Position numbers and translations under genes: made by a program. The notes under the pieces were generated by a model. The model was not told where the DNA came from. It saw only the letters and a list, made by a program, of their open reading frames with translations, and did not search any database. Below are positions 36,821 through 48,224 of a stretch of DNA of 64,000 nucleotides, one piece after another; the first letter of the stretch is position 1, and each line of letters starts with the position of its first letter. Source of the DNA: Siphonodentalium dalli (Eukaryota > Mollusca > Scaphopoda > Gadilida > Siphonodentaliidae); contig CP136063.1 in assembly GCA_032622095.1 (NCBI GenBank), positions 39,904,106 through 39,968,105 of the forward strand. The letters run 5' to 3'.

Positions 36821-36983
36821 ACAGAACACAACTTGCATCATAATCTCGAATCTTTTATCGAACTCGTTGCGGACGGCGCAAAGTTATATTTCGCTCGAGC
36901 TACGCTCTCGCGAAATATATCCTTGCGCCATCCGCAACTCATTCGATAAAAGAGTCTCGATTAATATGCGCGTTGTGTTCTGT
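36821..36983. repeat. 163-bp near-perfect foldback hairpin
   Basis: Arms of about 80 bp (starting ACAGAACACAACTTGCATC on the left, ending GCGTTGTGTTCTGT on the right) pair with few mismatches around a loop of about 3 nt at GCTCGAGCTACGCTCTCGC. The core holds GTTGCGGACGGCGCAA against TTGCGCCATCCGCAAC. It could extrude a cruciform or, if transcribed, give a long hairpin RNA. Confidence 0.9.
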
Positions 36984-37667
36984 CTATTTGTGTAATACTT
37001 GTATTACATGTTATTTTTTCCTGAAAATCCACCAAATGAATAATAGACCATTCCCATGCACACTTTTATTTTTTATAACTGAGTGGGAACATCCATTTAG
37101 TATACAATGTATCTAGAAATGTTTATGTGATAATAACTGGCAGACTGTCTTGTTATTCTGTATCCCTGGTACTTCACGACTCAGCTTCTCAAGATCACCT
37201 TAGTATGGCTTATATGTATTCATCCAACTCCAGTTTTATCTATTGTAGTATCGATGCTTTGGCACAGTAAGACGCGTTATCACTTTAACACAGGATAGTT
37301 TTGTATTGTGTGTATCGCGTGTATATATCTGAACGCCTAGGTTGGATAATTAGTTATTTCAACCTGATAAAGAAAAGAAAAACAAAATATTACAATCCAA
37401 AAATCCGAGTCCGAACAATACCATTAATACAAAAGTACCATGAAACACACGTACCTACTATGTATCATGCAAATGGCCAAAAAGAGAATAACTATCTCAC
37501 ACACAAAATTCAAATACATACTAACACAAGAGTATATGTCCAAAAAGTAAACAATAACATATCCGTAGAAAATAGGTAAACATCCAAATGAAAATACCAT
37601 ATACCAAAGGCCGATTATACTGGCTTGACAGTATACAACGAAAGATCCCATGCAGAGTAGACCTGAT
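36984..37667. other. Spacer; nothing recognised
   Basis: Frames at 37301-37579 (plus) and 37424-37672 (minus) overlap and show no family features. Confidence 0.4.
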
Positions 37668-37699
37668 GGCACTAGAAATGTATTTCATCATTTCTAGTG
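37668..37699. repeat. Short hairpin beside an inverted-repeat element
   Basis: CACTAGAAATG is followed 9 nt later by its exact complement CATTTCTAGTG, directly outside the left end of the next element. Confidence 0.8.
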
Positions 37700-37705
37700 A
37701 CGCAC

Positions 37706-39928
37706 GGCCCCCATACCCTACGTGGTGCTATCTATTTCACAACATTTTTCAACTAAACAATGAATGCTGGCCTTATTATCTCACCATATATTTTCAGTCG
37801 GTACTCCCCGCCACAAGTTGACGCCAAAAGTTCCCTGTATCGGTGCATCTAAATGCTCTAATCGGACATTTAATACTTGTTAAATTTTAAAACTCGGCCA
37901 TCTTCACGTTCTTGTTGACATTTTACACAAGGCCATGTGCTCGGAAGAACTACTGGATAATTTACTACGTCCGGTTTGGCCTATAGTCAAGAGATGTATG
38001 AACGCTGCAGGCACGTGTATTTTTAAAATAAAATATTTGTTTATAGAAGTGTTTTGTCAGTTACAATTCATTTTGGCTTGACCAAGACCATTTTCAAACG
38101 AATATGGACATTTCTGTTTCTCAGAATAATGCAGTATTAGCTGTAACCTACACAAATCTAAAATAAATATGTATATAGGAGGTATCAAATTTGCTTCTAA
38201 AATAAATAAATACCACATTGCTTCACATTCCATGTAGGTGCTGACAGGGTAAGGCATGTGTAGGAGACTGAACTCAGGATGGAGCTTATGTTGCATTCTG
38301 GGACGGAAAGTATCCAAACACAGCTATCTGTAAATGACGAAATACCAAGCTGAAAAGTGTTCGCGATCGCCGCACTGTTTTTTTTTAGTTTTACGCTCGC
38401 TATATGTCAGCAAAACTCAAATAACGTCATGTTGCATTATTATGGTTTAATTCTCCATTATACAGCACAAAACATTCTTTAAGTGTCATTTTCCGCCTTA
38501 GTTTTCTCCAGCTTGGTATTTCTACGCACCCCTGCTTATCGCCGGCATGCATTTACTATGGGATATTTAGAACGGGTCTGTAAAACTAATTTGGCTATAA
38601 CTTTGTTATCTTTCATATTTTGCATGAAATTTCAAACATGTGCCAGGGACATATATCATGTCCGGAATGTGCATACACATTTCCAGTTTATCATCGTATT
38701 TGTATTTATTTATGAGACAAAATTGTCGTAAATGTCAGAAAACCACTCTGACCAGTCTATGTTTTGCGTTATGAGCTAACGCTCGATGAACATAGTTCTA
38801 TTGAGATTTTTTACGTCCTTTTATACCCCATAATCACTAAAATGAGATGTCTCTCACCCACCACACGATTTGTTAAAAGTGAAATTATAAGAAGTGAGAT
38901 TGTTTTATCGGTTAGCAAATACATTTCCGGATAAAACGGAGTGATCTTCATAATTATCCCGTATATTCAGGAGATGCATGTTCCAATTATATATGTAATT
39001 TCTGTTTTGCTGGTTCAAAATATCAAAAATCGACATCCCTGTACCCCGTCATTACCGTCACGCGGAAATTTGAAGCTATTAAAGTTGTCGGTTTGTTAAA
39101 CGAAAATGAAACTTATAGATTTATATCAATGTCCCATGATTGTGTCGAATAGAAACCAGGTTCACATTTGTCAAGTGCGTGGATAAATGATGATCACACT
39201 TACTCCGCTTATTTCTCGGCCAGAAATATGTGTTTTGAACTTTTTATAACAATTTATTTGAGACAAAAACTGCTGCGGGCATGTCAGTCGGTGTAAACTT
39301 ATCAAAGTCGCTGGGCATCGTGCATAGTTCAATAAGATCTAGTGGTAATTCCTTCGTCCATATAGCCGGCCAATTGATGACTTTAATGTTCCACTGTCCG
39401 ATCTAACAACAAATTTGTCGAAAATGTCCAATTTAATGTCAGTTTGCATACCAAGCCAATAAAAAAGAACAAAATACGTTGAATACTTATAGGTATCATG
39501 TCTATGACACATGCATGCAGCCATAGCGATTGGCGAACATCTACTTGGATATTTCACTATATTACACACTCACACCGTTGTAATGGTTTGCTAACAATAA
39601 AATCTTGAAATCGGTTAACGGTTATTCGTGAAACGGACTATAGGCCAAACCGGACGTAGTAAATTACCCAATAGTTCTTCCGAGCACATGGCCTTGTGTA
39701 AAATGTCAACAAGAACGTGAAGATGGACGACTTACCCGGGTCACCAACATTCAACAGTTTAGAAATGTCCGTTTAAAGCATTTAGATACACCGACACAGG
39801 GAACCTTTGGCGTCAACTTGTGGCGGGGAGTACCGACTGAAAATATATGGTGAGATAATAAGGCCAGCATTCATTGTTTAGTTGAAAAATGTTGTGAAAT
39901 CGATAGCCCCACGTAGGGTATGGGGACC
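37706..39928. mobile_element. 2.2-kb element with ~310-bp terminal inverted repeats
   Basis: The left arm (about 37706-38000) and right arm (about 39625-39928) are inverted copies: CCCCATACCCTACGTGG at the outer edges, then ATTTCACAACATTTTTCAA, CCATATATTTTCAGTCGGTA, and TGGCCTATAGTC at the inner edges. Indels show some age. The 1.6-kb interior has no recognisable transposase; its frames (38057-38317, 38483-38731, 39339-39569) lack family features. Non-autonomous element of unknown superfamily. Confidence 0.85.
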
Positions 39929-40010
39929 CACCAGCCGGCCTAATGGGCAGGTTGAGCTGATCATTAGGGCGGCGTAGTGTCTAATGCAGAGTGAATCATT
40001 AATACATATA

Positions 40011-40801
40011 CACTCTCAAATAAAGCAATTGATTTAGGTACCCCATGGAACCAAACGCCGCGATAGTACCAGACAGTTTGGTACCATAAGCCTTTAGAGC
40101 CTGTTTAGCGTTATAGAACCACATGAGTTGGTACTCCACAGAGTGCCAATCGTTGGCTCCATGCTGATTGGGTGAGACCGTGGGTGTGTCAATATCGAGT
40201 GCCGTGAGCAAACGATTTAATTAAAGTGAAAAATGGCCGCCCGTCGACTCGCGGTCGTAGATCTGTCGGATTATTTCATTTAGCACTATGCAAGGGAGTC
40301 TTTGTGGTTTTGTACTTAATTTAATGTTTAAACGCGGCAGCATAATTTGGAATCTAACATGTCACATTGTAAAATTTGCCGGTATCAGGGCTGTTTTGTT
40401 CTCTGGAGTATCAAATTGCTGGATCTATGCGTAGTACCTAAATACTTCAGAGTACCTGTCTTGATATTTTGGTACTCAGATAATATATAGGGCGTATCAT
40501 GAAAGCATCTATTACTTGGCACCACATATCGTGAGCGTCATGGCTTCGGTGACATAAATGCGGGGTGGGTATTATATGCACAATGCCCGGGTAGAACTTG
40601 AATAATTATTAGGTAATCCAGAGTACCAACAATTTGGTACTCTAGAGTACCAAGAAGTTGGTACTCCAGAGTACCAAACATTTTGGTACTCTAGAGTACC
40701 TAAACTTTTGGTACTCCAGAGTACCAAAAGGTTGGTACTCCCCCTGGGACAAAGCTTAGTACCTACATAGGTACTCTGAAGTACCTATATTTTTAAGAGT
40801 G
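40011..40801. mobile_element. TA-flanked 791-bp MITE with palindrome array
   Basis: Starts CACTCTCAAATA after TA (40009-40010) and ends TTTTTAAGAGTG before TA (40802-40803). TA duplication and inverted ends suggest a Tc1/mariner-type mover. The interior carries repeated GGTACT/AGTACC dyads, densest at 40610-40740. No coding capacity; the 70-codon minus frame at its left is incidental. Confidence 0.8.
40600..40790. repeat. Array of GGTACTCYAGAGTACC palindromes
   Basis: Four dyads follow at about 28-bp steps: two perfect GGTACTCTAGAGTACC and two GGTACTCCAGAGTACC, with looser GGTACT/AGTACC pairs on both sides. Spacers between the dyads vary. Confidence 0.9.
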
Positions 40802-40803
40802 TA

Positions 40804-42014
40804 GGGCATAATACTCAATAAACATTAATAGCACAACTTGCAGATGAAAATAATAAAGTAACCTACACGTTCGCGGGATATATATATGCATAAGGACGTA
40901 ATTATTCAATCCAGTTCATCTCAATATGTCCGACCAACCGTTCAAATCAATTCACTGAACTCAAACTAAAATAGTTGGTATTTTGCATCAACAGCCTCTA
41001 TTGAATCTTATCACTAGTGATACATTGTGTAATAAAAATTAACCCTGCATGGTATCAACCAAGACCTGTATATATGGCTATTGTCTTCGTTGCTGTCTCA
41101 TGTCAATCCACCTCCGGTTAAATTCGCCAATGATTTCTCAAGCATATAGCGATATACAAGTTTTCAACCAACCATTCTAGATGTATTAGTGTCATTACTA
41201 GAAACCAAATAAACAACATACAATCTCCACATATCCATACAATGCATACATCTAACTCTAGGTCAATATACAATTTATTTTACAAGCTTTAGGTTTCTAA
41301 ATACACCAACACAACTATCAGATTAACGTAGGAGAGATACTACTACACTGAATTATGGATGTAAATCACATTAGCAGTGCCTACAGACATTGTTTGGCAA
41401 CTTCAGGGTGACATAGTGAGTTGACAGAAATATTTTTCCGAAGTCCGAATTAAATTTTTTGGCTTTCTATATGATTGTAGATATCTCTGGCTTTGAAATA
41501 CATTGAAAATTTGACCGTCACTTGATTTTTTAAAAAAACCTGTGTTGTCGCTACATATTTGAAATATAATTGATATTAATCAAATGTAAGCATTTCCAGA
41601 CAGAGGTCTTAGATTCATAAAATATTTTATATTCCCGGTAACTATATAGCACATGTTTCTAATATAGACAACACACCTTTAACAATGATATTAAAATAGG
41701 GCTACCGTCGATATTACGACACTGAAATTATCCCGTCTTACTAGACTGCTTAGTGATTTATCGTTTTGTTAATTGTTATGCTGAATGAAACCACATAATG
41801 TCGAGTACAAAAACTATTTTCATCATCCTTTGTCCGCTGTGCATTACGACCGACTGACACGAATTCGATTCGAATGAAACCTGATTTCGGTAGACTGTTG
41901 CTTTAAGATTATGGTATAGGGGACTGTAGCCTGTGAATGCTTCAAGACAGAGTATCGCTACAGATGATCGTTATTAGTGTATACATCAACTCGTTCATTC
42001 ATTCAGGGTAAGAT
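40804..42014. other. Intergenic, 1.2 kb; one MITE scrap
   Basis: At 41615-41687 a reversed MITE end can be recognised (ATTCCCGGTAACTATATAGC then ACACACCTTTAACA). Nothing else recognised. The segment would carry the ZNF-3 upstream region. Confidence 0.5.
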
Positions 42015-42109
42015 GATCCACACAGAAGATCAGCGCATCACTGTGATTTGTGCGGGAAATCATTTAATCACTCTAGTCACTTGGCGAAACACAACTTAGA
42101 AAACCCACA
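42015..42109 (+). pseudogene. Broken 5' fingers of ZNF-3
   Basis: MIHTEDQR and, after a frameshift, HHCDLCGKSFNHSSHLAKHN are finger remains. They end in a stop, and a further out-of-frame finger (ERPYTCELCNKSFTR then TAG) overlaps the start of the open frame. Confidence 0.8.
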
Positions 42110-43825
42110 TTGAAGAACGTCCGTATACGTGTGAGTTGTGTAATAAATCATTTACTCGATAGTCAGATAGTGTTATCTCCCTTACACCGCACGGAAGAAC
42201 GTCCTTATATATGTGAGTTGTGTGCTAAATCATTTACGAATAGCCTTAGCCTGACGACACATAAGATAATCCACAGCGGAGATCGCCCATATAAATGTGA
42301 TAGGCCTATCTGTGATAAATCATTCATTATCAGCAGTCACATGGCGAAACACAAGACAACCCACACCGGAGATCGTCCGTACCAATGCGACTTATGTGGA
42401 AAATCATTCTCTCAGTCGGCCCACTTGGTACAACATAAGAGAATACACACCAAAGAGCATCCATATACGTGTGAGATATGTACAAAATCATTTATCAGTT
42501 CGAGTAACTTGGCTGGACATAAGAGAATCCACACCGGAGACCGCCCGTATCAATGCGATATATGCGGGAAAGTATTCTCTGAGTCCGGGAGTTTGGTGGA
42601 ACATAAGAGAATACACACCAAAGAGCGTCCATATAAGTGTGAGATATGCATAAAGTCATTTATCAGTTCGAGTAACTTGGCTGGACATAAAAGAATCCAC
42701 ACCGGAGATCGCCCGTATCAATGCGATATGTGTGGAAAAACATTCATGACATCAAGCAACTTGTTGACACATAAGAGAATCCACACAGGAGATCGGCCGT
42801 ATATGTGTAATATTTGTAAGAAATCATTTTCTAAATCGGGAACTCTTGCGAGACATAAGAGAATACACACAGGAGAAAAGCCTTATCATTGTGATGTGTG
42901 TAATAAACCATTTTCTGACTCCGGACATCTGGCGAGACATAAGAGAATCCACACCGGAGATTGTCCGCATCAATGCGATATATGCGGAAAAGCATTCTCT
43001 CAGTCGGGCCAATTGGTGAAACATAAGAGAATACACACAAAAGGGCGTCCGTATACCAGTGAGATAGGCCCATGCACAAAATCGTTTATCAGTTCGAGTC
43101 AATTGGCTCAACATAAGAGAATCCACATCGGGGACCATCCGCATCAATGCGATGTATGCGGGAAAGTATTCTCTGAGTCCGGGCGTTTGGTGGAACATAA
43201 GAGAATACACACCAAAGAGCGTCCATACACGTGTGAGATATGCACAAAATCATTTATCAGTTCGAGTAACTTGGCCGGACATAAGAGAATACACACCGGA
43301 GATCGCCCGTATCAATGCGATATATGCGGGAAAGTATTCTCTGAGTCCGGGAGTTTGGTGGAACATAAGAGAATACACACCAAAGAGCGTCCATATAAGT
43401 GTGAGATATGCATAAAGTCATTTACCAGTTTCAGTAACTTGGCTGGACATAAAAGAATCCACACCGGAGATCGCCCGTATCAATGCGATATGTGTGGAAA
43501 AACATTCATGACATCAAGCAACTTGTTGACACATAAGAGAATCCACACAGGAGATCGGCCGTATATGTGTAATATTTGTAAGAAATCATTTTCTAATTCG
43601 GGAACTCTTGCGAGACATAAGAGAATACACACAGGAGAAAAGCCTTATCATTGTGATGTGTGTAATAAACCATTTTCTGACTCCGGACATCTGGCGAGAC
43701 ATAAGAGAATCCACACCGGAGATTGTCCGCATCAATGCGATATATGCGGAAAAGCATTCTCTCAGTCGGGCCAATTGGTGAAACATAAGAGAATACACAC
43801 AAAAGAGCATCAATGTCGGAAATAA
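42110..43825 (+). CDS. ZNF-3: C2H2 array, 18 intact fingers plus one defective
   Basis: The frame is open from about 42110, but that position is a TTG; the first ATG in frame is at 42341, inside finger 2. With dead fingers just upstream, the true 5' end is probably lost or lies in another exon. Nineteen fingers follow. Finger 2 has C-x4-C instead of C-x2-C. Finger 11 has its first Cys changed to Ser and two extra residues (YTSEIGPC), so it should not bind zinc. Linkers alternate HTGDRPY and HTKERPY. Fingers 4-10 recur as 13-19 almost unchanged (762-bp offset), including serial blocks EICTKSFISSSNLAGH and DMCGKTFMTSSNLLTH. No effector domain. The array ends with TKEHQCRK and a stop where the next finger is broken. 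Probably nuclear DNA binding if expressed. Confidence 0.75.
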   Translation: MKNVRIRVSCVINHLLDSQIVLSPLHRTEERPYICELCAKSFTNSLSLTTHKIIHSGDRPYKCDRPICDKSFIISSHMAKHKTTHTGDRPYQCDLCGKSFSQSAHLVQHKRIHTKEHPYTCEICTKSFISSSNLAGHKRIHTGDRPYQCDICGKVFSESGSLVEHKRIHTKERPYKCEICIKSFISSSNLAGHKRIHTGDRPYQCDMCGKTFMTSSNLLTHKRIHTGDRPYMCNICKKSFSKSGTLARHKRIHTGEKPYHCDVCNKPFSDSGHLARHKRIHTGDCPHQCDICGKAFSQSGQLVKHKRIHTKGRPYTSEIGPCTKSFISSSQLAQHKRIHIGDHPHQCDVCGKVFSESGRLVEHKRIHTKERPYTCEICTKSFISSSNLAGHKRIHTGDRPYQCDICGKVFSESGSLVEHKRIHTKERPYKCEICIKSFTSFSNLAGHKRIHTGDRPYQCDMCGKTFMTSSNLLTHKRIHTGDRPYMCNICKKSFSNSGTLARHKRIHTGEKPYHCDVCNKPFSDSGHLARHKRIHTGDCPHQCDICGKAFSQSGQLVKHKRIHTKEHQCRK

Positions 43826-44270
43826 TTCAACGATACTTATATATATAGACATGGACCATTTCACTTCGAGTCACATTGGGGAACATTTGGGAATCCACAC
43901 AGAAGAACGTCCTTGTCAACAACGGATACATTGTGATATATGCGGGAAATCATTTAAGCAGTCGGGAGTTCTGGCGAATTCAATAAAATTTGATATTTCA
44001 ATTTGATTTATTTCATTATTTATGCTATCAAAATGGTTGGAAAAACTAACAATTGTCATCAGATTTATATAAAAAAGTAATCGATTGCATTTACCAAAGT
44101 AATTGTAATCGTAATCGATTACATTGAGAAAATAAACAGTAATCGTAATCATGTAAATCAAAAGTAATTGTAATCGTAATCGATTACATCGGCAAGCAAT
44201 CGCGAATCCACATAGGTGATCTTCCGTATCAATACTATGTGGGAAAGCTTCAAAATTAGTCGCCTGATAT
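43826..44270 (+). pseudogene. Decayed finger tail of ZNF-3 with an AT-rich insertion
   Basis: Finger traces (HIGEHLGIHTEERPCQ, HCDICGKSFKQSGVLAN) run to about 43978. About 220 bp of unrelated sequence follow, and then the end of a finger resumes (ANPHRAID-like RIHIGDLPYQ) near 44200. The insert carries GTAATCGATTAC repeats at 44070-44196. Confidence 0.7.
44070..44196. repeat. GTAATCGATTAC palindrome cluster
   Basis: Copies of GTAATCGATTAC and GTAATTGTAATCGTAATC recur four to five times. The spacing and style resemble the subterminal repeats of the hAT element at 21.4-23.0 kb, with a different core. Confidence 0.8.
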
Positions 44271-44289
44271 TTAACTCTTTCGCTGCCAT

Positions 44290-45185
44290 GCAGCACCACA
44301 GACAGATCTGTTGCTGCCAAACATACTATGCATGTACACGTAGCATAATGCTGCTAAATACATATGGGTTTGGTATTTCTCAATAACTTTTGTGTCTGCC
44401 GAGTTTTCATGAAACTTCTAATGCATGTAGGTATTGGTCTGGGAATCGAAAACACGCATCAGTCCACATTGTCATGTGACCACGATCACGTGATCACAAC
44501 CAAGATGGCCACCACCCCAAAATATATGTAAATTTCAGTATTTCTCAATAACTTTTGTTTGTATTTGTAGAGATATTTTCATGAAAGTTGGTATGTAAGT
44601 AGGTATCAGTATTGATAGATCGTGACCATGATCATGTGACCACAAAACAAGATGGCCGCCGTCCCGAAATATAAGATGTTTGTATATTGCTGCTTAATAC
44701 ATATTGCTTGGGTATTTCTCAATTACTTTTGTATCTGTAAATGTATTTTCGTGAAACTTGGTGCACAGTTAGATATTGGACTTCCGACATGGAAACACTT
44801 ACCAGTCTGCAAGGGTCACGAGAGTCGCGAGACCGTGACCACATCACATGATCACGAAACAAGATGGCCGCCACACCGAAATATAAGGAAAATGTATTAT
44901 TCCTCAATAACTTTTGTATCTATCTGCAGAGATATGTTGACGAAATTTGGTATGTAAGTTGGTGTTAGTAATGAGAACAGAAAACAAGTTAGCAATTTTC
45001 TGCAAAATACATATGTTATTGGGTATTTCGCAATAACTTTGTATATGTAGAGGTGTATTCATGAAACTTTGTATACAGGTAGGTGTTGGTCTCTGTGGAA
45101 TGGAAAACAGTTCCCATACCATAAGGGTCACGTGACCGCGACCACTTAATCCCAAAACAAGATGACCGATACCCCTAAATATAAA
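44290..45185. repeat. Tandem ~150-190-bp repeats with CAAGATGGCCGCC and CACGTGATCAC
   Basis: Four to five imperfect units share, in order, GGTATTTCTCAATAACTTTT, TTTTCATGAAACTTGGTATG, a GTCACATGATCACG-type segment and ACAAGATGGCCGCCACCCC. The frames at 44652-44957 and 44719-44907 are incidental. AAGATGGCCGCC resembles a YY1-type site and CACGTG is an E-box; whether they act as such is unknown. Confidence 0.85.
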
Positions 45186-45420
45186 AAAAATAAACCGGGA
45201 GTTTCTCCTTACAAAATTTATGACATCACATACTGTTTTCGCAGATTAATATAGAGTTACTTCCCATTGATTGATGTTATGGGACAAATGTGTCAGGATT
45301 CGACTCAAGTCACGATCGGCAGTGAAAGCGTGAAGTAATTTTATTTTTCGTATATTCTATTTTAGTTTAGTTTTGATTAAAACAGTCTCTATATATATGT
45401 GTGTGTGTGTATCATTTGAA
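45186..45420. other. Spacer with short (TG)n tract
   Basis: (TG) run near 45400 immediately before the MITE; nothing else recognised. Confidence 0.4.
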
Positions 45421-45945
45421 GGTGGATTTTCTCTTTGTAAACATGTATTATATAGTTACCGGGATATAAACTACTAGATCTGAAACGAAAACTCATGTCC
45501 GGAAATACTTCTATCGATTAATATTCATTTTCTTTCCAATAATTTCTGCTCTGAAAAGGTGTGGTTGTTTAGCTAATGAACAGTAGTGGACAGTCACTAG
45601 TGGTTACTGCTAACAAGAAATTTCATGGTGTAATTTTGTCACAGATAAACATTAATTATACTCATTATCGCTTAAAACTATGGAATGAAACAGTACAACC
45701 AAATCATGCTGGGACATTAGACGTTCGGTTCGTAGCCATAGGAACAGCCTGATGCTCCATATCGATACATGATATAACCCGAATGGTCTGTTCTAAAAAT
45801 AAACAAATAAACTGGCCCAATAAAATATTGTACATAAAATCCATAGTACATGTAATTGATAGAAGCATTTCCGGACAGGGTTCTTCAGTTCATATTTTTT
45901 ATTTTATACACACGCAACTATTTCAAATTCGTTATTTAAAGAGAT
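45421..45945 (+). mobile_element. TTAAAGGTGG MITE, full-length diverged copy
   Basis: Begins TTGAAGGTGGATTTTCTCTT and ends TTATTTAAAGAGATAGTATG. It is more diverged than the 20.2-kb copy, and the internal frame is broken by a TGA (ACAGCCTGATGC). Confidence 0.9.
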
Positions 45946-46740
45946 AGTATGATAATATTCAAAGCATATAGAACGACCCCGTCATAATAGTAAGAATTCT
46001 ATTTTATTGAATATGGGTGCTTTAAATGATCATTATGATATAGTTAAATCTATATATACACCATTGACATGAAGTGGGAAGCAATAAACATAAACATCGT
46101 ATTGGCTGCTGACATCAAAAACAAATAAACACTTCGCTGCATTTACATGTAAAACTTGATGTGATATTATAATTAACTCAGATTACATGCGTATGAGCAT
46201 GGATTAAACGCTCAAATGAATACATCAATCGATACATGTAGATGACTAGGCTATAGTGAGGTGAAATCAGTTATCCGCGAAGACGACGTGATACGTTCAG
46301 TCATGTCTGGTGTCTGACCCGCAGAGACAAATGACGCTTCGACGTCATGACGCCGTAACTGCCTTCATTTAGTTAACAAATGAAACTGATCTAATATGAA
46401 CCTATGTAGGACATATTCATAACAACTTGCTGTTTACATATAAATACATAAATACTTCAGTTGTCCATTGCCACATATCGGAAGTTGTGAAGTAGAAAAT
46501 TCGTTTCATATCTGATTCCGCGAATTTGTGAAACCAGTGCCGGAAGTCACGTGATTTTTTCGCGAAAATGTTGTGTGAATAGAAATTTCTCCTTCACGGT
46601 ATACTGTAATTTATATGTGACGTCACAAGTACGCACGCCCGCCTGTTACCTATACCTGACCCGAGCTCGCGCGCCGAGCGGGGTCGTTATTAAAAGGTAC
46701 ACATGCAAGTGTTATATGTTGACGTAATTTCGGATGAACG
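45946..46740. other. Intergenic; nothing recognised
   Basis: A GC-rich patch with CCGAGCTCGCGCGCCGAGCG lies near 46670. No open frame or RNA gene identified. Confidence 0.4.
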
Positions 46741-46800
46741 ATCATTTACAATTATGATTGAACGGGCGAACACATGTGTGGATCCTCACGAATTGGTTAT
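46741..46800 (-). pseudogene. Isolated finger remnant
   Basis: Read on the minus strand it gives a finger end and linker (RIHTCVRPFNHN-like) of the HTGDRPYQ type. A lone scrap of a lost array. Confidence 0.5.
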
Positions 46801-46856
46801 GCAGTATTACTCTGCCTAGGGTGGATACGCGTGATAATATAGTTCAAGTCTGAGCT

Positions 46857-47142
46857 TAGTGTGCCTGTCATTTGCAGAATGAGGTCCCCAGATAGTGAAT
46901 TTAGTGACGCCATCCCACATATCCCAATTTGGGGATAGAGAAACCAAACTGAAAAAGAGAAATAGAATCTAAGTGAAAAAGTTTCTATAGAAATTTTATA
47001 ATAAAGAAAATTTCCACAGAAGATGAGGCCTAAGAAGAATGGTCACCAGAGGGTAATTTAGTGATGCTAGCCTGGTAGGCGGGATAGCGTCACTTCATTC
47101 ACCGTCTGGGGACCTCATTATGCAAATGACAGGCACACTAAA
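46857..47142. mobile_element. 286-bp MITE with ~65-bp inverted ends
   Basis: Left TTAGTGTGCCTGTCATTTGC and right GCAAATGACAGGCACACTAA are perfect complements, and the match continues inward through AATGAGGTCCCCAGA to a GTGACGCCATCCC block. It sits amid finger remnants. Superfamily not determined. Confidence 0.88.
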
Positions 47143-47199
47143 TTCAGTGTGTATTAATGAATGTCTTGCTGTATTACTCGCACTGCTACTGTTTGAATA

Positions 47200-47640
47200 A
47201 ACTGTTTTCATGATATCTCCCTTGTGGATCCTGAAATATGTCGTTCGGTTAATTGAGATAGCGATAAAACATGACTGGTTCATAGGAACGATAACTCTAC
47301 TTTAGTGGAGATAGCTAATGCCTTGTAGGGCTTGTCTCCGTTGATAAGTCAAACCAGTCTTCTGAATGAACCCCGAGCCACACACATCACATGTCTATGG
47401 TTTATATCCCGTGTGGACTTTCAGGTTACTAGAGGTAGTGAGTGATTAGACAAACTGCTGACATGTTTGTCTCCGCTGAATATCCCCATGTGATAAGTCA
47501 AACCAGTCTTCTGAACCTCGTGACACGGACATCACACGTCTGTGGTTTCTCTGTCGTGTGGTTCCTCGTGCATGGCAACAGGTTACTGGAGGTAGTGAAT
47601 GATTTGCCACACTGCTGACATGATTGTCTTTATGTGTAAC
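47200..47640 (-). pseudogene. Decayed C2H2 fingers of the ZNF-4 type
   Basis: Minus-strand pieces [19 protein letters not shown] and CDVCGSGFIQKTGL-like segments recur in broken frames. They match the ghost fingers just downstream of ZNF-4 (GMFTQKTGLTYQM and [12 protein letters not shown] patterns). Confidence 0.7.
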
Positions 47641-47644
47641 CAAT

Positions 47645-48224
47645 ACAGGTCAGTGGGGGTCCGACCAGCTACCACGAGTTCAAGGGTAAGCAACACCAAA
47701 CCTAGCACACTAGACTGACAGAAACCAGGTCAGAGTAATGGACTGGCAGGTTGACCAAAGGCCTTTTTGTTAGTCAACAAATGGCCTAAACATAATCGTC
47801 ATTTTACCCACATAACATTGGCAGTAAAAAAAATTAAATGGGTGACATGAACAAGAGGAGAGTGCCTGTAAAGTATTTGAAAGAGGTGATCTATTAGGTT
47901 CAGAGTCCCAATCACATGCAGACACTGTGTTCCTCGTGTTCTTGGCAGAAATTTAGAATCGGATAGCAAGATCTCGGAGCGGCAAGAAAGAATGTTGAAA
48001 AGAATTTGGAATGTAATGGTCGAAAGGGGTTAATTAAAATTAAAAGCCCTATAAACAATTTAATTTAAGGAAAAGGTGAAACTTTATAATTTCAAAGACC
48101 AAAGAGGTAAAAGTTTTGAAAGGTCAAAAGATGAATAAAACCAATAGGATCATCATCAGTTGCAAGTCGCTAACCTGTGCCACATTAAGCATATGAACAC
48201 AAACTTTTCGGCCTTTACTGTTTT
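47645..48224. other. Spacer; nothing recognised
   Basis: No coding or repeat structure identified. Confidence 0.4.

Noticed and set aside
46857-47142. CACTA-type transposon because of terminal CACTAA/TTAGTG
   Set aside because: The CACTA motif is in the opposite orientation to that required at the ends of CACTA elements.
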